DNA of 64,000 nt from Aeromicrobium sp. PE09-221. Lineage in GTDB: Bacteria > Actinomycetota > Actinomycetes > Propionibacteriales > Nocardioidaceae. Where the stretch lies: NCBI RefSeq assembly GCF_002174305.1, contig NZ_MIJB01000023.1, positions 57,968 to 121,967 of the forward strand, written 5' to 3'. Position numbers and translations under genes: made by a program. This document shows, one piece after another, positions 1-9,198 of the stretch. The notes under the pieces were generated by a model, which was given only the letters and a program-made list of their open reading frames with translations, made no database searches and was not told where the DNA came from. Position 1 is the first letter of the stretch. Each line of letters begins with the position of its first letter.

Positions 1-283
1 ATGCGCATGTGGTCCTTTCGTGCGACCACACGTCACCCGCGTGGCCGAGGGGGCAGAAGAACGAGCCCGGTCATCGAAGGCCGAAGCTCGCCTGCTTAGC
101 CAAACACAAGAAAGGCCGAGCATGCACACCGGGTCCGCATCCTGGAACTCGTCTCCGGACCTCAGGCGGCACGCGTCGCCGAGCAGCAGGTCGACGCGCC
201 GCTGGTGGCGCGCCTGTACTCCACGGGATGGTCGAGAAGGTCTCCGCGATACCGAGTGAGCCGGGCGCGTGGCCCTGAGTCTG
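1..283. other. No recognisable gene at the left edge
   Basis: This stretch lies downstream of the ABC transporter operon, which is transcribed leftward and ends at 284. Short open frames exist on both strands, but none gave a recognisable family. A small hairpin (gtggtc at 9-14 with gaccac at 24-29) is visible. The stretch may hold the transporter terminator or the end of a gene lying outside the window; neither is shown. Confidence 0.4.
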
Positions 284-1288
284 TCAGCCCGGGAGCAACC
301 AGCCTTCGCCGGTCACCGTCAGACCGATCGTGGCACCGGCGTCGACTGCGCGACGTGTGTGCACGACGACCTCGTCGGTCTCGCCGTGTAACACCGCCAC
401 GACCCGCGTATAGGCGCCACGGAATTCCGTGGAGACGACCTTCGCGGGCGCACCCTCGGCGGACACGTCGAGTTGTTCGGGACGCAGGAGCACCGCGCCA
501 CCTTCGCCCGCCACTGGGACACGCCCCAGCACCGTCGTGGCGAACCCCTCGGCCACCTCATGCGCCTCCACGACGACCGAGTCGCCCAGGAAGCGGGCGA
601 CACCCGCGTCAATCGGTCGACCATACACGCGCGACGGCGTGTCCTGTTGCACGACGCGGCCGGCCCGCATCACGGCCACGGTGTCACCCATTGCCAACGC
701 CTCGGCCTGGTCGTGCGTGACCAGGATCGCCGTCGCCCCCTCGGCCCGCAGCAGGTCCTTGACCTCCGCCCTCAGCGCCTCGCGCAGATGCGCGTCGAGT
801 GCCGAGAAGGGCTCATCGAGCAGGACGAACGATGGACGCGGGGCCAGCGCACGGGCCAGCGCGACCCGCTGCTGCTGACCGCCGGAGATCTGGTGCGGAC
901 GGCGCTTGGCCTCACCGCTCAGTCCCACCAGTTCCAGCATCTCGGCGATGCGAGTGCTGCGCTCCGGGCCGCGTCTGAGGCCGAAACCGATGTTGGCGCT
1001 CACGTCCAGATGGGGGAACAGCCCGCCTTCCTGTGGCACGACCGTGATCGACCGACGTTCCGGCGGCGTGTGCACTCGGCCATCGGCGATCACCCGGCCG
1101 TCGACCCGGATCTGTCCCGCGGTGATCCGATGATGTCCGGCCAGTGCCCGCAACAACGTCGTCTTGCCGCACCCGCTGGGGCCGAGGACCGCCGCGATGT
1201 GGCCCGGATCCACCGTGAAGTCGACGCCGTCGAGGACGCTCTCGCGTCCATAGCCGGCCGTGACCCCCGCAACCTCGAGCGTGCTCAT
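284..1288 (-). CDS. ABC transporter ATP-binding protein, ferric iron type
   Basis: This is the cytoplasmic ATPase of an iron(III) importer, 334 residues. Walker A (GPSGCGKTT) lies near residue 36, the Q-loop near 85, the signature SGGQQQR near 135, Walker B (VLLDEP) near 155, and the H-loop VTHDQAEA follows. The C-terminal ~110 residues match a TOBE-type regulatory domain as in FbpC/PotA ATPases. The chosen ATG sits one base after the permease stop and has GGCAGGA just upstream; an ATG six codons earlier would overlap the permease gene. Third gene of a binding protein–permease–ATPase operon. The iron assignment rests on the binding protein and its operator; thiamine or another ion cannot be excluded from this subunit alone. 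Confidence 0.88.
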   Translation of the reverse strand: MSTLEVAGVTAGYGRESVLDGVDFTVDPGHIAAVLGPSGCGKTTLLRALAGHHRITAGQIRVDGRVIADGRVHTPPERRSITVVPQEGGLFPHLDVSANIGFGLRRGPERSTRIAEMLELVGLSGEAKRRPHQISGGQQQRVALARALAPRPSFVLLDEPFSALDAHLREALRAEVKDLLRAEGATAILVTHDQAEALAMGDTVAVMRAGRVVQQDTPSRVYGRPIDAGVARFLGDSVVVEAHEVAEGFATTVLGRVPVAGEGGAVLLRPEQLDVSAEGAPAKVVSTEFRGAYTRVVAVLHGETDEVVVHTRRAVDAGATIGLTVTGEGWLLPG

Positions 1289-1289
1289 G

Positions 1290-2810
1290 TCAGTCCTGCC
1301 TTCCACTGTGGCGCGACAACAGCAGGGCCGGAACCGCCGCCACGACCATCAGGGTCAGGGCGTAGGCGGAGGCCGCTCCGTAGTCCTGCACGTTCATCAG
1401 ACCCCACAGTTTCGTCGCCAAGGTGTCGAAGTCCGCCGGCCGCAGGAACAGCGTGGCCGGCAGCTCTTTCATGATCGTCAGCGTCACCAGCAATGCCCCG
1501 GCTGCGATGCCCGGCGTAGCGATGCGGCCCGTCGTGCTCCACCAGGCGTGGATCGGCCCACGCCCCAAGGACCGGGCGGTGTCAGTCAGCGTCGGTGGCG
1601 CCTGCTCGATCGACGACCGCGCGGCGCCGATCGCCTTGGGCAGGAACATCACCCCATAGGCGAAGATCAGGATGTAGACGGTGTGATACAGGCTTGGGGC
1701 GACCCGCAGGGCGAAGAACACGAAGGCCAGGCCCACGACGACCCCCGGCAGCGCGTGTCCGGTGAATCCAGCCGCCTCGATGACGCTCACGACCCGACCT
1801 CGATGGCGAGCGGCCAGCGCCCCGATCGGCAGGCACACGAACAGGGCCACGACCGCACCGGCGGCGGCGACACCCAAGGTGGTGCCCGTCGTGGCGAGCC
1901 ACTCGGACCAGACCAACGGATAGCGGCCGCCCGCGGTAAAGCCGGTCAGCATCGCGTACACCGGGACACCGAAGGCCACGACCGGCACCACCAGCAGACT
2001 CGCCATGGCCACGGGGGTGAACACGCCGGCGCGGATACGCGGCGGCGGCACCGGAGCCCCTGAACCCACGCGCCACCGCTCGCCACGGATGCGGACCAGA
2101 CGCTCCAGCACCACCAGCATGACTGCGAGCGCCACCAGCACCAGCGCCAGGGCGAGGGCCGCGTCGATGCCGAAGAGCGTCCGGAAATTGTCGATGATCG
2201 CGTGGGTGAACACCGACAGGCGTAGCGCCGAGACCGCGCCGTACTCCGACAGGACATAGAGGGCCACCAGCAGTCCTCCCGCCGCCGCGGCGGGGGCGAT
2301 CTGCGGGAGCATCGCCGTGCACCACGCCCGCGCCGGTCGCCGGCCGAGGGAACGGGCGGTCTCGACCACCGAGTGGTCGGCATTGCTGAAAGCGGCGAGC
2401 GTCGGAAGGGTCACCAACGGACAGGAAACCGCCGTCAGCACCAGCCAAGACCAGAAGAATCCCCGGATGCCTGGCACCATCGCCATCCATCCGAACGCGG
2501 CCACGTAGGACGGGATCGCCAGGGGCAGCGCGGCGAGCACGACGAAGAGCGGGCGAGCGGGGAGCTGGAGCCGGGCCAGCGCCCACGCGGTGGCCACGCC
2601 GATGACCATGCAGGAGATCGTCACCGAGCCCACCAGCGCGAGGCTGTTCGTGATCAGGTCGATCGTGCGTGGCCGCAGCACGATCGACCACAGCCGGTCA
2701 GTGTCGACCTGCCGAACGCGGACGAGCAGGAAGACCAGCGGTACGGTGGCGATAGCGGCTCCCGCTCCCGCTGCCAAAAGCAGCGGGAGCCGTGGGGATC
2801 GTGCGAGCAC
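1290..2810 (-). CDS. Ferric iron ABC transporter permease (fused double unit)
   Basis: Integral membrane permease of about 506 residues made of two tandem BPD_transp_1 units, about twelve membrane segments in all, as in FbpB-type iron(III) permeases. EAA-type loops are seen as VVETARSLGRRPARAW in the first half and LTDTARSLGRGPIHAW in the second; these contact the ATPase. The start is uncertain. I chose GTG at 2810, six bases after the stop of the binding-protein gene, because upstream frame extension would run through that gene. Co-transcribed with the flanking transporter genes. Confidence 0.85.
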   Translation of the reverse strand: MLARSPRLPLLLAAGAGAAIATVPLVFLLVRVRQVDTDRLWSIVLRPRTIDLITNSLALVGSVTISCMVIGVATAWALARLQLPARPLFVVLAALPLAIPSYVAAFGWMAMVPGIRGFFWSWLVLTAVSCPLVTLPTLAAFSNADHSVVETARSLGRRPARAWCTAMLPQIAPAAAAGGLLVALYVLSEYGAVSALRLSVFTHAIIDNFRTLFGIDAALALALVLVALAVMLVVLERLVRIRGERWRVGSGAPVPPPRIRAGVFTPVAMASLLVVPVVAFGVPVYAMLTGFTAGGRYPLVWSEWLATTGTTLGVAAAGAVVALFVCLPIGALAARHRGRVVSVIEAAGFTGHALPGVVVGLAFVFFALRVAPSLYHTVYILIFAYGVMFLPKAIGAARSSIEQAPPTLTDTARSLGRGPIHAWWSTTGRIATPGIAAGALLVTLTIMKELPATLFLRPADFDTLATKLWGLMNVQDYGAASAYALTLMVVAAVPALLLSRHSGRQD

Positions 2811-2815
2811 GGGAA

Positions 2816-3871
2816 TTACAGCAGTCCCACTTCCTGGAGCAATGCCACCGTCGCCTCCAGGTCCGACAGGTCGTTGAGGTCGAACTTCGCGTTGGTATCG
2901 ATGAAGTCGGTCAACGGCGGCAGACCCTCGGGCGTCGGCGCACCGGCGACGAGCGGGTACTCGAAGCTCGTCTCGGCGAACCATGCCTGCGACTCCTCGC
3001 TGAGCAGGAACTCGATGAACGTCAGCGCGGCGGGGTTGTCGCTCAGGGCAGCGACCCCCGTCACGTTGACCATCGAACCCAGGTCGCCGACCGCGGCGAT
3101 CTTGTTACGTGTGGCCAGATCGTCCAGGCCGTTCTCGGTGCCCGCGGCCCGCTCGTACAGGTAGTAGTGGTTGACCAGACCGATCTCGACCGTACCGGCC
3201 TCGACCAGATCAAGGGTGCCACCGTTGTTGCTGGGACGCTCACCCTCGGGCAGGTTGTCGCGCACGGCCTCGAGCCAGACGCGCGTGGCATCCTCACCCT
3301 CGACCAGACGCATCGCGGTGACGAAGGCCTGGAAGGTCGCGTTGGTCGGGGGCAGGTCGAAGCGGCCGGCCCACTGCGGATCGGCGAACTCCGCGATCGT
3401 GTCGGGCACTTCGGCCTCGTCGATCAGCTCGCTGTTGTGGGCGAAGACCCGGATCCGCCCGGTCAGACCTACCCACGAGCCATCGTCGGAGGTGAATGCC
3501 GGGTCGATCTGGCTAGTGATGTTCTCCGGCAGGGTCTGGGTCACGCCCTCGTTGGCCAGCACGCCGAGGCTGCCGGCTTCCTGCGACCAGTAGATGTCGG
3601 GCTGGACATTGCCGACGGCGTTCTCCTCCAGGACCTTGGCGACACCGAAGTCGTCGCCGTAGTGGACCTCGACGTCGATCTCGGGGTGGGCCTCCTCGAA
3701 GCGATCGACGAGGTCCTCCACGAGTTCCTGGTCGCGGGCGCTGTAGATCACCAGCGATCCCGACTCGTCGGAAGAGTCGTCATCATCGGTGTTGCCGCAG
3801 GCACTCAAGCTGAGCGCCATCGCGGCCGCGACGGGCAGCGCGACGAGCGAGCGTCGGCGAAGTCCGAACAT
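2816..3871 (-). CDS. Iron(III) ABC transporter substrate-binding lipoprotein
   Basis: Extracellular solute-binding protein of 351 residues. The N-terminus has a basic stretch, a hydrophobic core and a lipobox-like LSLSACG, so it should be lipid-anchored outside the membrane. The body resembles the FbpA/FutA family, including an NHYYLYE segment near residue 227 whose tandem tyrosines are the usual ferric-ion ligands. The ATG is preceded by AAGGGAAA. It is the first gene of the operon and lies just downstream of a DtxR/IdeR-like box, so iron-repressed expression is likely. Confidence 0.88.
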   Translation of the reverse strand: MFGLRRRSLVALPVAAAMALSLSACGNTDDDDSSDESGSLVIYSARDQELVEDLVDRFEEAHPEIDVEVHYGDDFGVAKVLEENAVGNVQPDIYWSQEAGSLGVLANEGVTQTLPENITSQIDPAFTSDDGSWVGLTGRIRVFAHNSELIDEAEVPDTIAEFADPQWAGRFDLPPTNATFQAFVTAMRLVEGEDATRVWLEAVRDNLPEGERPSNNGGTLDLVEAGTVEIGLVNHYYLYERAAGTENGLDDLATRNKIAAVGDLGSMVNVTGVAALSDNPAALTFIEFLLSEESQAWFAETSFEYPLVAGAPTPEGLPPLTDFIDTNAKFDLNDLSDLEATVALLQEVGLL

Positions 3872-3913
3872 GTGGTTTCCCTTTCAGGGGAGAATCAGGG
3901 CAGATGCCTGATT

Positions 3914-3932
3914 GACGGTAAGGCTTACCTAA
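3914..3932 (-). promoter_or_regulatory. DtxR/IdeR-like iron box
   Basis: The minus strand reads TTAGGTAAGCCTTACCGTC, matching about 13 of 19 positions of the iron-box consensus TTAGGTTAGGCTAACCTAA. Its core GGTAAGGCTTACC is palindromic around one base. It lies 43 bases before the binding-protein start, in the gap shared with the divergent response regulator. A 7-bp hairpin (3893-3899 with 3907-3913) follows in the leader of the transporter. Confidence 0.6.
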
Positions 3933-3959
3933 ATGAAGTGCCATCCCTAAGATTGAGGA

Positions 3960-4610
3960 GTGTTCAACCGTCACGGCAGCGCATCGCCGGCCCAGGACAC
4001 CGCTCCTCTGTCGGTGCTCGTCGTCGATGACCATCGCGTGTTCGCCGATCTCCTGGCCTATGCCCTCGGGCATTTCAGCGACATCGCCGAGGTGCGGATC
4101 GCCACGAGCGCCACGGACGCTCGCCTCGAACTGGCCGATCGACCGGTCGACGTCGCGGTGCTCGATGTCCGGTTGGGCGACGGCTCCGGGCTGGACCTGA
4201 TTCCGGTGGCCATGTCCGCAGAAGCGCGCGCGGTGACCCTGACCGGATATCCTCGGCGCGCCGAATGCGACCGGGCGCTCGGTCTGGGCGCGTGCGCCTA
4301 TCTGGCCAAGGACGCCTCGTTCACCACGTTGACGACCGCCGTCCTATCGGCCTCGAACCGGGCACCGATGGTGGTCGACACCTTCCCCGAGGACACCCTG
4401 GCCGGCGGCAACCTGACCCCGCGCGAACGCGACATCCTGTTGCACATCATCGACGGTCAGGACGCCACGACGATCGCCAACGAGCTGTCCTTATCGGTCC
4501 TCACGGTGCGCAGTCACATCAAGTCACTGCTGAGCAAGCTCGGCGTGCGGTCGCAACTGGAGGCCGTGGCCCTGGCCTCCCACTCGGGCATCAGCGCTCA
4601 GCTGAACTGA
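3960..4610 (+). CDS. NarL/LuxR-family response regulator
   Basis: Two-domain regulator of 216 residues. The receiver domain has VVDDH near residue 21, a phospho-acceptor Asp in VLDVR (about residue 69) and a conserved Lys in AYLAKDAS. A C-terminal LuxR-type helix-turn-helix begins at LTPRERDIL and includes TIANELSLSVLTVRSHIKSLLSKL. The GTG start has GAGGA immediately before it, unusually close, so a GTG near 4013 just before the receiver fold is an alternative. Its stop overlaps the start of the partner sensor kinase by one base (TGATG), so the two are translationally coupled. Confidence 0.88.
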   Translation: MFNRHGSASPAQDTAPLSVLVVDDHRVFADLLAYALGHFSDIAEVRIATSATDARLELADRPVDVAVLDVRLGDGSGLDLIPVAMSAEARAVTLTGYPRRAECDRALGLGACAYLAKDASFTTLTTAVLSASNRAPMVVDTFPEDTLAGGNLTPRERDILLHIIDGQDATTIANELSLSVLTVRSHIKSLLSKLGVRSQLEAVALASHSGISAQLN

Positions 4611-5869
4611 TGCGGTCGAGCGCGCGAGCCCTCCGTCGCCACATCCTGGCCACGGTCGGCATCACCATCCTCGTGGTCGGGCTGGTGGCTGCTGCGGAGT
4701 TCCGCGTGACGCGTCAGGAATCCGACCGCCATGCGCACGTGACCGCGGAGCGGGTGGCCGACGTGGCCGACGTCCTGGCCGAGATCGACTTCGACGACCA
4801 GGCGGCCGCCTGGGAGGCCGCCCATGATGTGCTGACCCCCTTGGTGACGACGAAGGTCGTCGACCGGGTCAAGATCTGGCGGGTCGAGGGCGCCGACGTG
4901 CGCGTCGTGTACTCCGACGAGCCCCGCCTCATCGACACGGTACGCCCCTTCGATGCCGAGCTGGCCGAACGCCTCGACGCCGGCGAGGTCGTCGTCTATG
5001 CGGTGCCCGACGACCACGAGCACCGCTACGAGCAGGAGGGGCGAATGCGGGAGGCCTACATGGGCTTCAGCGATGCCTCCGGTACGCCCATGCGGATGGA
5101 GTTGTACGTCACGGCCGATCCGGGTGAATCCCTCATGCGTTCGCTGCGCGTGCATGTGCCGCTGCTGGCAGGCGGGCTCATCGTGCTCGGCGCGCTGCTG
5201 ACGCCGCTCAGCGTCCGGGCCATGCGGCGGATCGACCGCCTCGCCAAGGAGCGCCAGGACGCCCTCGCCTACGGTCTGACCGCTTCGGAGGCGGTGCGCC
5301 ACGATCTGGCCCACCGCTTGCACGACGGGGTCATCCAGGATCTGGCCGCGGTCCGGTTGACGCTCGGCTCGCTGGCCGAGCAGCACCCCAGGGCCGCCGA
5401 CATGCTCCGTCGGCTCGCTGATCTCGTCGGTACCGACATCGACGACCTGCGTCGGCTCGCCCACGAGTCGGCTCCCCTGCCTGACACCTCGCTGGCCGAA
5501 CACCTGGCGAGATTCGTCCGCCGCGAGGAGTCCGGCGTGGAGTTGAGCGTCGAGGAACCCGGTGACCTGCCGGCCACGGCGACCGCGACCCTGTTGTGGC
5601 GGGTTGCCGGCGAACTGGTGCTCAACGCCCTCAAACACGCCCGGCCCACGCGAATCGACGTGCGGCTGACCCGCGGCGACGAGGGCTTGATGCTGTCGGT
5701 CAGCGACGACGGAATCGGACTCACCGACGACGGCGGATCGGACGGGTTGGGCCTGCTGCTGGTCGACCATGCCGTGACCGTCGAAGGCGGCACGTTCACG
5801 ATCAGGGGAACACCTGGGTCAGGCACTACCGCGACAGTGACACTCCCCTCCCCGCCAAGCGGTGAGTGA
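4610..5869 (+). CDS. NarL-type sensor histidine kinase
   Basis: Membrane sensor of about 419 residues that should phosphorylate the regulator encoded immediately upstream. A first membrane segment (residues ~13-32) is followed by an extracellular region of ~150 residues, a second membrane segment (VPLLAGGLIVLGALL), and a HisKA_3 dimerisation domain whose HRLHDGVIQDL holds the phosphorylated His. The HATPase domain shows ALKHARPT and SDDGIGL. The stimulus is not evident. Proximity to the iron importer, which is divergent, does not by itself imply iron sensing. Confidence 0.88.
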   Translation: MRSSARALRRHILATVGITILVVGLVAAAEFRVTRQESDRHAHVTAERVADVADVLAEIDFDDQAAAWEAAHDVLTPLVTTKVVDRVKIWRVEGADVRVVYSDEPRLIDTVRPFDAELAERLDAGEVVVYAVPDDHEHRYEQEGRMREAYMGFSDASGTPMRMELYVTADPGESLMRSLRVHVPLLAGGLIVLGALLTPLSVRAMRRIDRLAKERQDALAYGLTASEAVRHDLAHRLHDGVIQDLAAVRLTLGSLAEQHPRAADMLRRLADLVGTDIDDLRRLAHESAPLPDTSLAEHLARFVRREESGVELSVEEPGDLPATATATLLWRVAGELVLNALKHARPTRIDVRLTRGDEGLMLSVSDDGIGLTDDGGSDGLGLLLVDHAVTVEGGTFTIRGTPGSGTTATVTLPSPPSGE

Positions 5870-5919
5870 GGTCCCGTTTCCCATCCGTTCTCAGCAAGAC
5901 ATGGTTCGGGTCTCAGACG

Positions 5920-6486
5920 TCAGGCGGCTCGCGTCGCCACGATGATGTCGTTCTCGTGGTACTCCCCGGTGTCCGGGTCGAGGATGCAGGTGATCACGAC
6001 CAGGCGCGCGGGATCGTGGGTCCAGATGTCCTGATCGGCGATCTCGGTCTTGGCGATCTCGAGCTTCTCCTCCACGACATACGGCTCGCCCCGGTAGGTA
6101 AGCTCGTCGCCCGCCTGGAGCGTACGGATCTGGTCGCCGGCGCATCCCTGGTCCTCGCATGCGTGCGCCAGGATGTAATCGGTTCCGCCGTCCTCGGGAT
6201 AGCCGTTCTCCGGATCGACGACCTGCCAGAAGTTCTCTCCACCGTCCGGCGGGTTCCACACCTCGCTGTACGGCATCGTCATCGTGGTGTCGATGACGAC
6301 ATCGGCGGGAGGGGGCTCGGGCGACGGCGTCACGACAGCGGCCGAGGCGCGGGGTCGCTCCGGTTCGGCATCGGAGGAGTCGAAGACTCCCGCGAGGGCG
6401 GCGACGAGCACACTCGCGGCGAGGAGGGCCACGAGTGCGCCGGCGAACCAGAGCCAGCGACGACGCAGCGTCTCGGTGACGTTCAT
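5920..6486 (-). CDS. Sortase-family protein, membrane-anchored
   Basis: A 188-residue protein with one N-terminal membrane segment (LWFAGALVALLAASVLVAALA), a Pro/Ser/Glu linker and an exported domain that I read as a sortase fold. The expected catalytic trio is present: His in DYILAHAC, Cys in LVVITC (about 40 residues from the end) and Arg in the terminal IIVATR. Sortases cleave a sorting signal and attach proteins to the wall or polymerise pili. No LPXTG-type substrate or pilin is encoded nearby, so the target is unknown. The class cannot be fixed by eye. It stands alone on the minus strand, 21 bases upstream of the next gene. Confidence 0.6.
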   Translation of the reverse strand: MNVTETLRRRWLWFAGALVALLAASVLVAALAGVFDSSDAEPERPRASAAVVTPSPEPPPADVVIDTTMTMPYSEVWNPPDGGENFWQVVDPENGYPEDGGTDYILAHACEDQGCAGDQIRTLQAGDELTYRGEPYVVEEKLEIAKTEIADQDIWTHDPARLVVITCILDPDTGEYHENDIIVATRAA

Positions 6487-6507
6487 GTGTGGTGGGCCCC
6501 TCTGTGA

Positions 6508-7284
6508 TCAGTTCGTGGCGGGCGAGAGATCGAAGACCTGGCCCGCGGTGACGAGTTCGTAGTCGCCGTCATAGGTCGTCAGCAGATCGCGCTCGACCTC
6601 GGCCCGGTCGGTCCAGGCCGGGATGTGGGTGACGAGCAGCCGGCGGACACCCGCCTCGGCGGCGATGCGGCCGGCTTCGGATCCCGTCAGGTGCAGGTCG
6701 GGCGGGTTGCTGGCCGAGTCGACGAAGGACGCCTCGCACAGGAACAGGTCGGCACCGGCGGCGAAGCCGGCGAGCTCGTCCATCGGGCCCGTGTCCCCGG
6801 TGTAGACGATCGCGTGCCCTTCGTGTTCGAGACGGACCGCGTAGGCCGCGACGGGATGAGTCGTCAGCATGGCGCGCAGTGTGAAGGGGCCGACTGTGGT
6901 CTCGAGTCCGTCGGTCAGATCGCGGAACTCGAAGGGAAGGGTCATGCCATTCGGGTTGGTCGTGCCGTACGCATCCGACAGGTGCCAGTCACTCCCCGCG
7001 GGGGCGTAGACCGGCAACCGCGGCAGCAACCCGGTCGGATGGTACTTGCGGACGACGTAGAGCCCGCTCATGTCGAAGCAGTGGTCAGGATGCAGGTGCG
7101 ACAGGCTGATGGCGTCGATGTCGCGGAGATCGATATAGGTCTGCAAGGGACCGAGCGCCCCGCTGCCGAGATCGAGCAGCATCCGGAAGGTGCGTCCCTC
7201 GTGCGGGGCCTCGACGAGATAGCAGCTCGCTGCCGAGTCGGGGCCTGGGAAAGAGCCCGAACAGCCGATGATCGTCAACTTCAC
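6508..7284 (-). CDS. MBL-fold metallohydrolase (Rv1339-like)
   Basis: A 258-residue metallo-beta-lactamase-fold hydrolase. The metal motif HLHPDH occurs near residue 61, preceded by LLDLGSG, with later ligands in YTGDTG and a terminal His in VTHIPAW. Position directly after murI and sequence style match mycobacterial Rv1339, reported as an atypical cyclic-nucleotide phosphodiesterase; I infer similar activity but a phosphodiesterase or RNase Z-like role cannot be separated by eye. The GTG start overlaps the murI stop by four bases (GTGA), so it is co-translated with murI. Confidence 0.82.
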   Translation of the reverse strand: MKLTIIGCSGSFPGPDSAASCYLVEAPHEGRTFRMLLDLGSGALGPLQTYIDLRDIDAISLSHLHPDHCFDMSGLYVVRKYHPTGLLPRLPVYAPAGSDWHLSDAYGTTNPNGMTLPFEFRDLTDGLETTVGPFTLRAMLTTHPVAAYAVRLEHEGHAIVYTGDTGPMDELAGFAAGADLFLCEASFVDSASNPPDLHLTGSEAGRIAAEAGVRRLLVTHIPAWTDRAEVERDLLTTYDGDYELVTAGQVFDLSPATN

Positions 7285-8087
7285 ACTGTCACCCACGCAA
7301 ACTGGTCGACGGAATCGATCTCTGGACCGAGGAACCGGCGGCCGAGCCGCGCGAACTCCTCCGGCTGTCCGGTAGTGAGGAAGCGGTGTTGCGGCGCCGC
7401 GAGCGAGCGATCCCGTTCGAGGCCTTCGCGCACAAGCAGGCGGAAGACGTCTTTGGCCGTCTCCTCGGCCGAGGACACCAGGGTCACGCCGTCTCCCATG
7501 ACGTAGGACAGTACCCCGGTCAACAGCGGATAGTGCGTGCACCCGAGCACAAGCGTGTCGACACCCGTCTCCTTGACGGGCCGCAGGTAGCTCTCCGCGA
7601 CGGACATGAGCTCGGGCCCGCTGGTGACGCCGGCCTCGACGAAGTCCACGAAACGCGGGCACGGCTGGGTGATCACCTCGATCGCCGGATTCGCGGCGAA
7701 GGCATCGTCGTAGGCCCGCGAGGTAGCGGTCGCCTCGGTGCAGACCACCCCGATCCGCCCGTTGCGGGTGGCGTTGACGGCCCGCCGGGTGGCCGGCACG
7801 ATGACCTCGACGACAGGAACGTCGTAGCGTTCACGGGCATCATGCAGCACCGCTGCACTCGCTGAGTTGCAGGCGATGACGAGTGCCTTCACCCCTTCGC
7901 GCACCAGATGGTCCAGGCAGTCGAGGGCGTACTCGCGCACCTCGGCGATGGGCTTGGGGCCATAGGGCTGTCGGGCGGTGTCCCCGAGGTAGACGATCGG
8001 CTCATGGGGCAGCTGATCGAGCACGGCTCGGGCGACGGTCAGTCCGCCGAAGCCGGAGTCGAAGATGCCGATGGGTGCGTCCGCCAC
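7281..8087 (-). CDS. murI: Glutamate racemase
   Basis: Converts L- to D-glutamate for peptidoglycan. The 268-residue product has the N-terminal [10 protein letters not shown] with the acid Asp, and both catalytic cysteines: ACNSASA in the first half and LGCTHYPLL in the second. Both candidate starts are GTG. I chose 8087, which gives the usual VADAPIG beginning, over 8114; neither has a clear ribosome-binding site. It sits between the PRPP synthetase gene and the MBL hydrolase, an arrangement related to the mycobacterial murI–Rv1339 pair. Confidence 0.93.
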   Translation of the reverse strand: MADAPIGIFDSGFGGLTVARAVLDQLPHEPIVYLGDTARQPYGPKPIAEVREYALDCLDHLVREGVKALVIACNSASAAVLHDARERYDVPVVEVIVPATRRAVNATRNGRIGVVCTEATATSRAYDDAFAANPAIEVITQPCPRFVDFVEAGVTSGPELMSVAESYLRPVKETGVDTLVLGCTHYPLLTGVLSYVMGDGVTLVSSAEETAKDVFRLLVREGLERDRSLAAPQHRFLTTGQPEEFARLGRRFLGPEIDSVDQFAWVTV

Positions 8088-8147
8088 AACATCTGAGAGT
8101 ACGACCCCGTGCACGCGATACGAAAATCGAGGCCGGTCGTGTGCCGG

Positions 8148-9125
8148 TCAGAGCGGGAGCTTGGGCTGCGGCGGGGCGTGCGTGGGGTCCACGCCGTCGA
8201 AGAGGCTTGAGACCGATTCACCGGCGTGGACCCTGGCGATCGCCTCGGCGAAGAGCGGCGCCACCGAGCGGACCTGGAGCTCGGGCCAGTCGTCGGGGCG
8301 GGGCACCGTGTCGGTGGCGACCACCTCGCGGATGAGCGGATGATCGCGCAATCGCTCGACCGCCGAGCCGGTGAACAGACCGTGCGTGCACGCGACGCTG
8401 ACATCGCTCACCTGCTGTTGTTCGAGCATCGCGACGAGCTCGATGATCGAGCCTCCGGTCGCGATCTCGTCGTCCAGCACGATCGCCCGCTTGCCGGCGA
8501 CATCGCCGACGATGGCATCGATGACGACCCGGTCGTCGGCCTTGCGCTGCTTGCTTCCGGCCGCGACCGGGATGCCCAGCAGACGGGCGAGCTGAGACGC
8601 GGTCTTGGCGTTGCCGAAGTCCGGCGAGACGATCACGGCATTGGACAGGTCGGTGCCGCGGTAGTAGTCGGCGATCTCGCCGAGCGCGGTCAGGTGATCG
8701 AGGGGAACGCCGAAGAACCCGTGCACCTGCGGCGCGTGCAGGGTCATCGTCATCACCCGGCTCACACCGGCGGTCATCAGCAGGTCCGCGACGAGCTTGC
8801 CGCCGATCGAGATGCGCGAGGCATCCTTCTTGTCCGATCGGGCATAGGCGTAGTGCGGGATCACCGCGGTCACCGACGCCGCCGAGGCGCCGCGGGCGGC
8901 ATCGACCATGAGCAGCAGCTCCATCAGATGATCCTGCGTGGGCGGGACGAGCGGCTGCACGATGTAGACATCGCGCTGACGGCAGTTGTCGAGCAGCTGC
9001 GCTTGGAGGCAGTCGTTGCTGAACCGTTGCGTGTCGGCGGGCGATCGCGTGATCCCGAGGTTGTCGCAGATCGCGTCGGCGAACTGGGGATGAGCGCTAC
9101 CGGAGAACACGGCGATCTGGTTCAC
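8148..9125 (-). CDS. Ribose-phosphate pyrophosphokinase
   Basis: Makes PRPP from ribose 5-phosphate and ATP. The 325-residue product is near the normal length. The flexible-loop region reads YARSDKKDASRISIGGKLVADLL, where canonical enzymes have RQDRK; the PRPP-binding loop reads VLDDEIATGG. The usual DLHA metal motif is TLHAPQVHGFF, with the Asp replaced by Thr but the His kept. This divergence suggests a second, specialised PRPP synthetase rather than the main prs that normally sits by glmU. The GTG at 9125 is chosen because upstream codons lie in a different sequence context. It may supply PRPP for the nicotinate phosphoribosyltransferase encoded 3 kb away. Confidence 0.82.
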   Translation of the reverse strand: MNQIAVFSGSAHPQFADAICDNLGITRSPADTQRFSNDCLQAQLLDNCRQRDVYIVQPLVPPTQDHLMELLLMVDAARGASAASVTAVIPHYAYARSDKKDASRISIGGKLVADLLMTAGVSRVMTMTLHAPQVHGFFGVPLDHLTALGEIADYYRGTDLSNAVIVSPDFGNAKTASQLARLLGIPVAAGSKQRKADDRVVIDAIVGDVAGKRAIVLDDEIATGGSIIELVAMLEQQQVSDVSVACTHGLFTGSAVERLRDHPLIREVVATDTVPRPDDWPELQVRSVAPLFAEAIARVHAGESVSSLFDGVDPTHAPPQPKLPL

Positions 9126-9198
9126 GCTCCGAAGGCTAACGGAGCCGCCTGAGCACGGGAAGCGGGTGGACTGGGTCATCGCACGGCATCCTGTGACC

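Noticed and set aside
107..283. Possible transposase or regulator fragment at the left edge
   Set aside because: A frame reading RVRILELVSGPQAARVAEQQ looked protein-like, but it is short, lacks a start and matches no family I can name.
4265..4609. N-terminal extension of the histidine kinase
   Set aside because: It overlaps the response-regulator gene in another frame; the kinase membrane segment begins right after the ATG at 4610.
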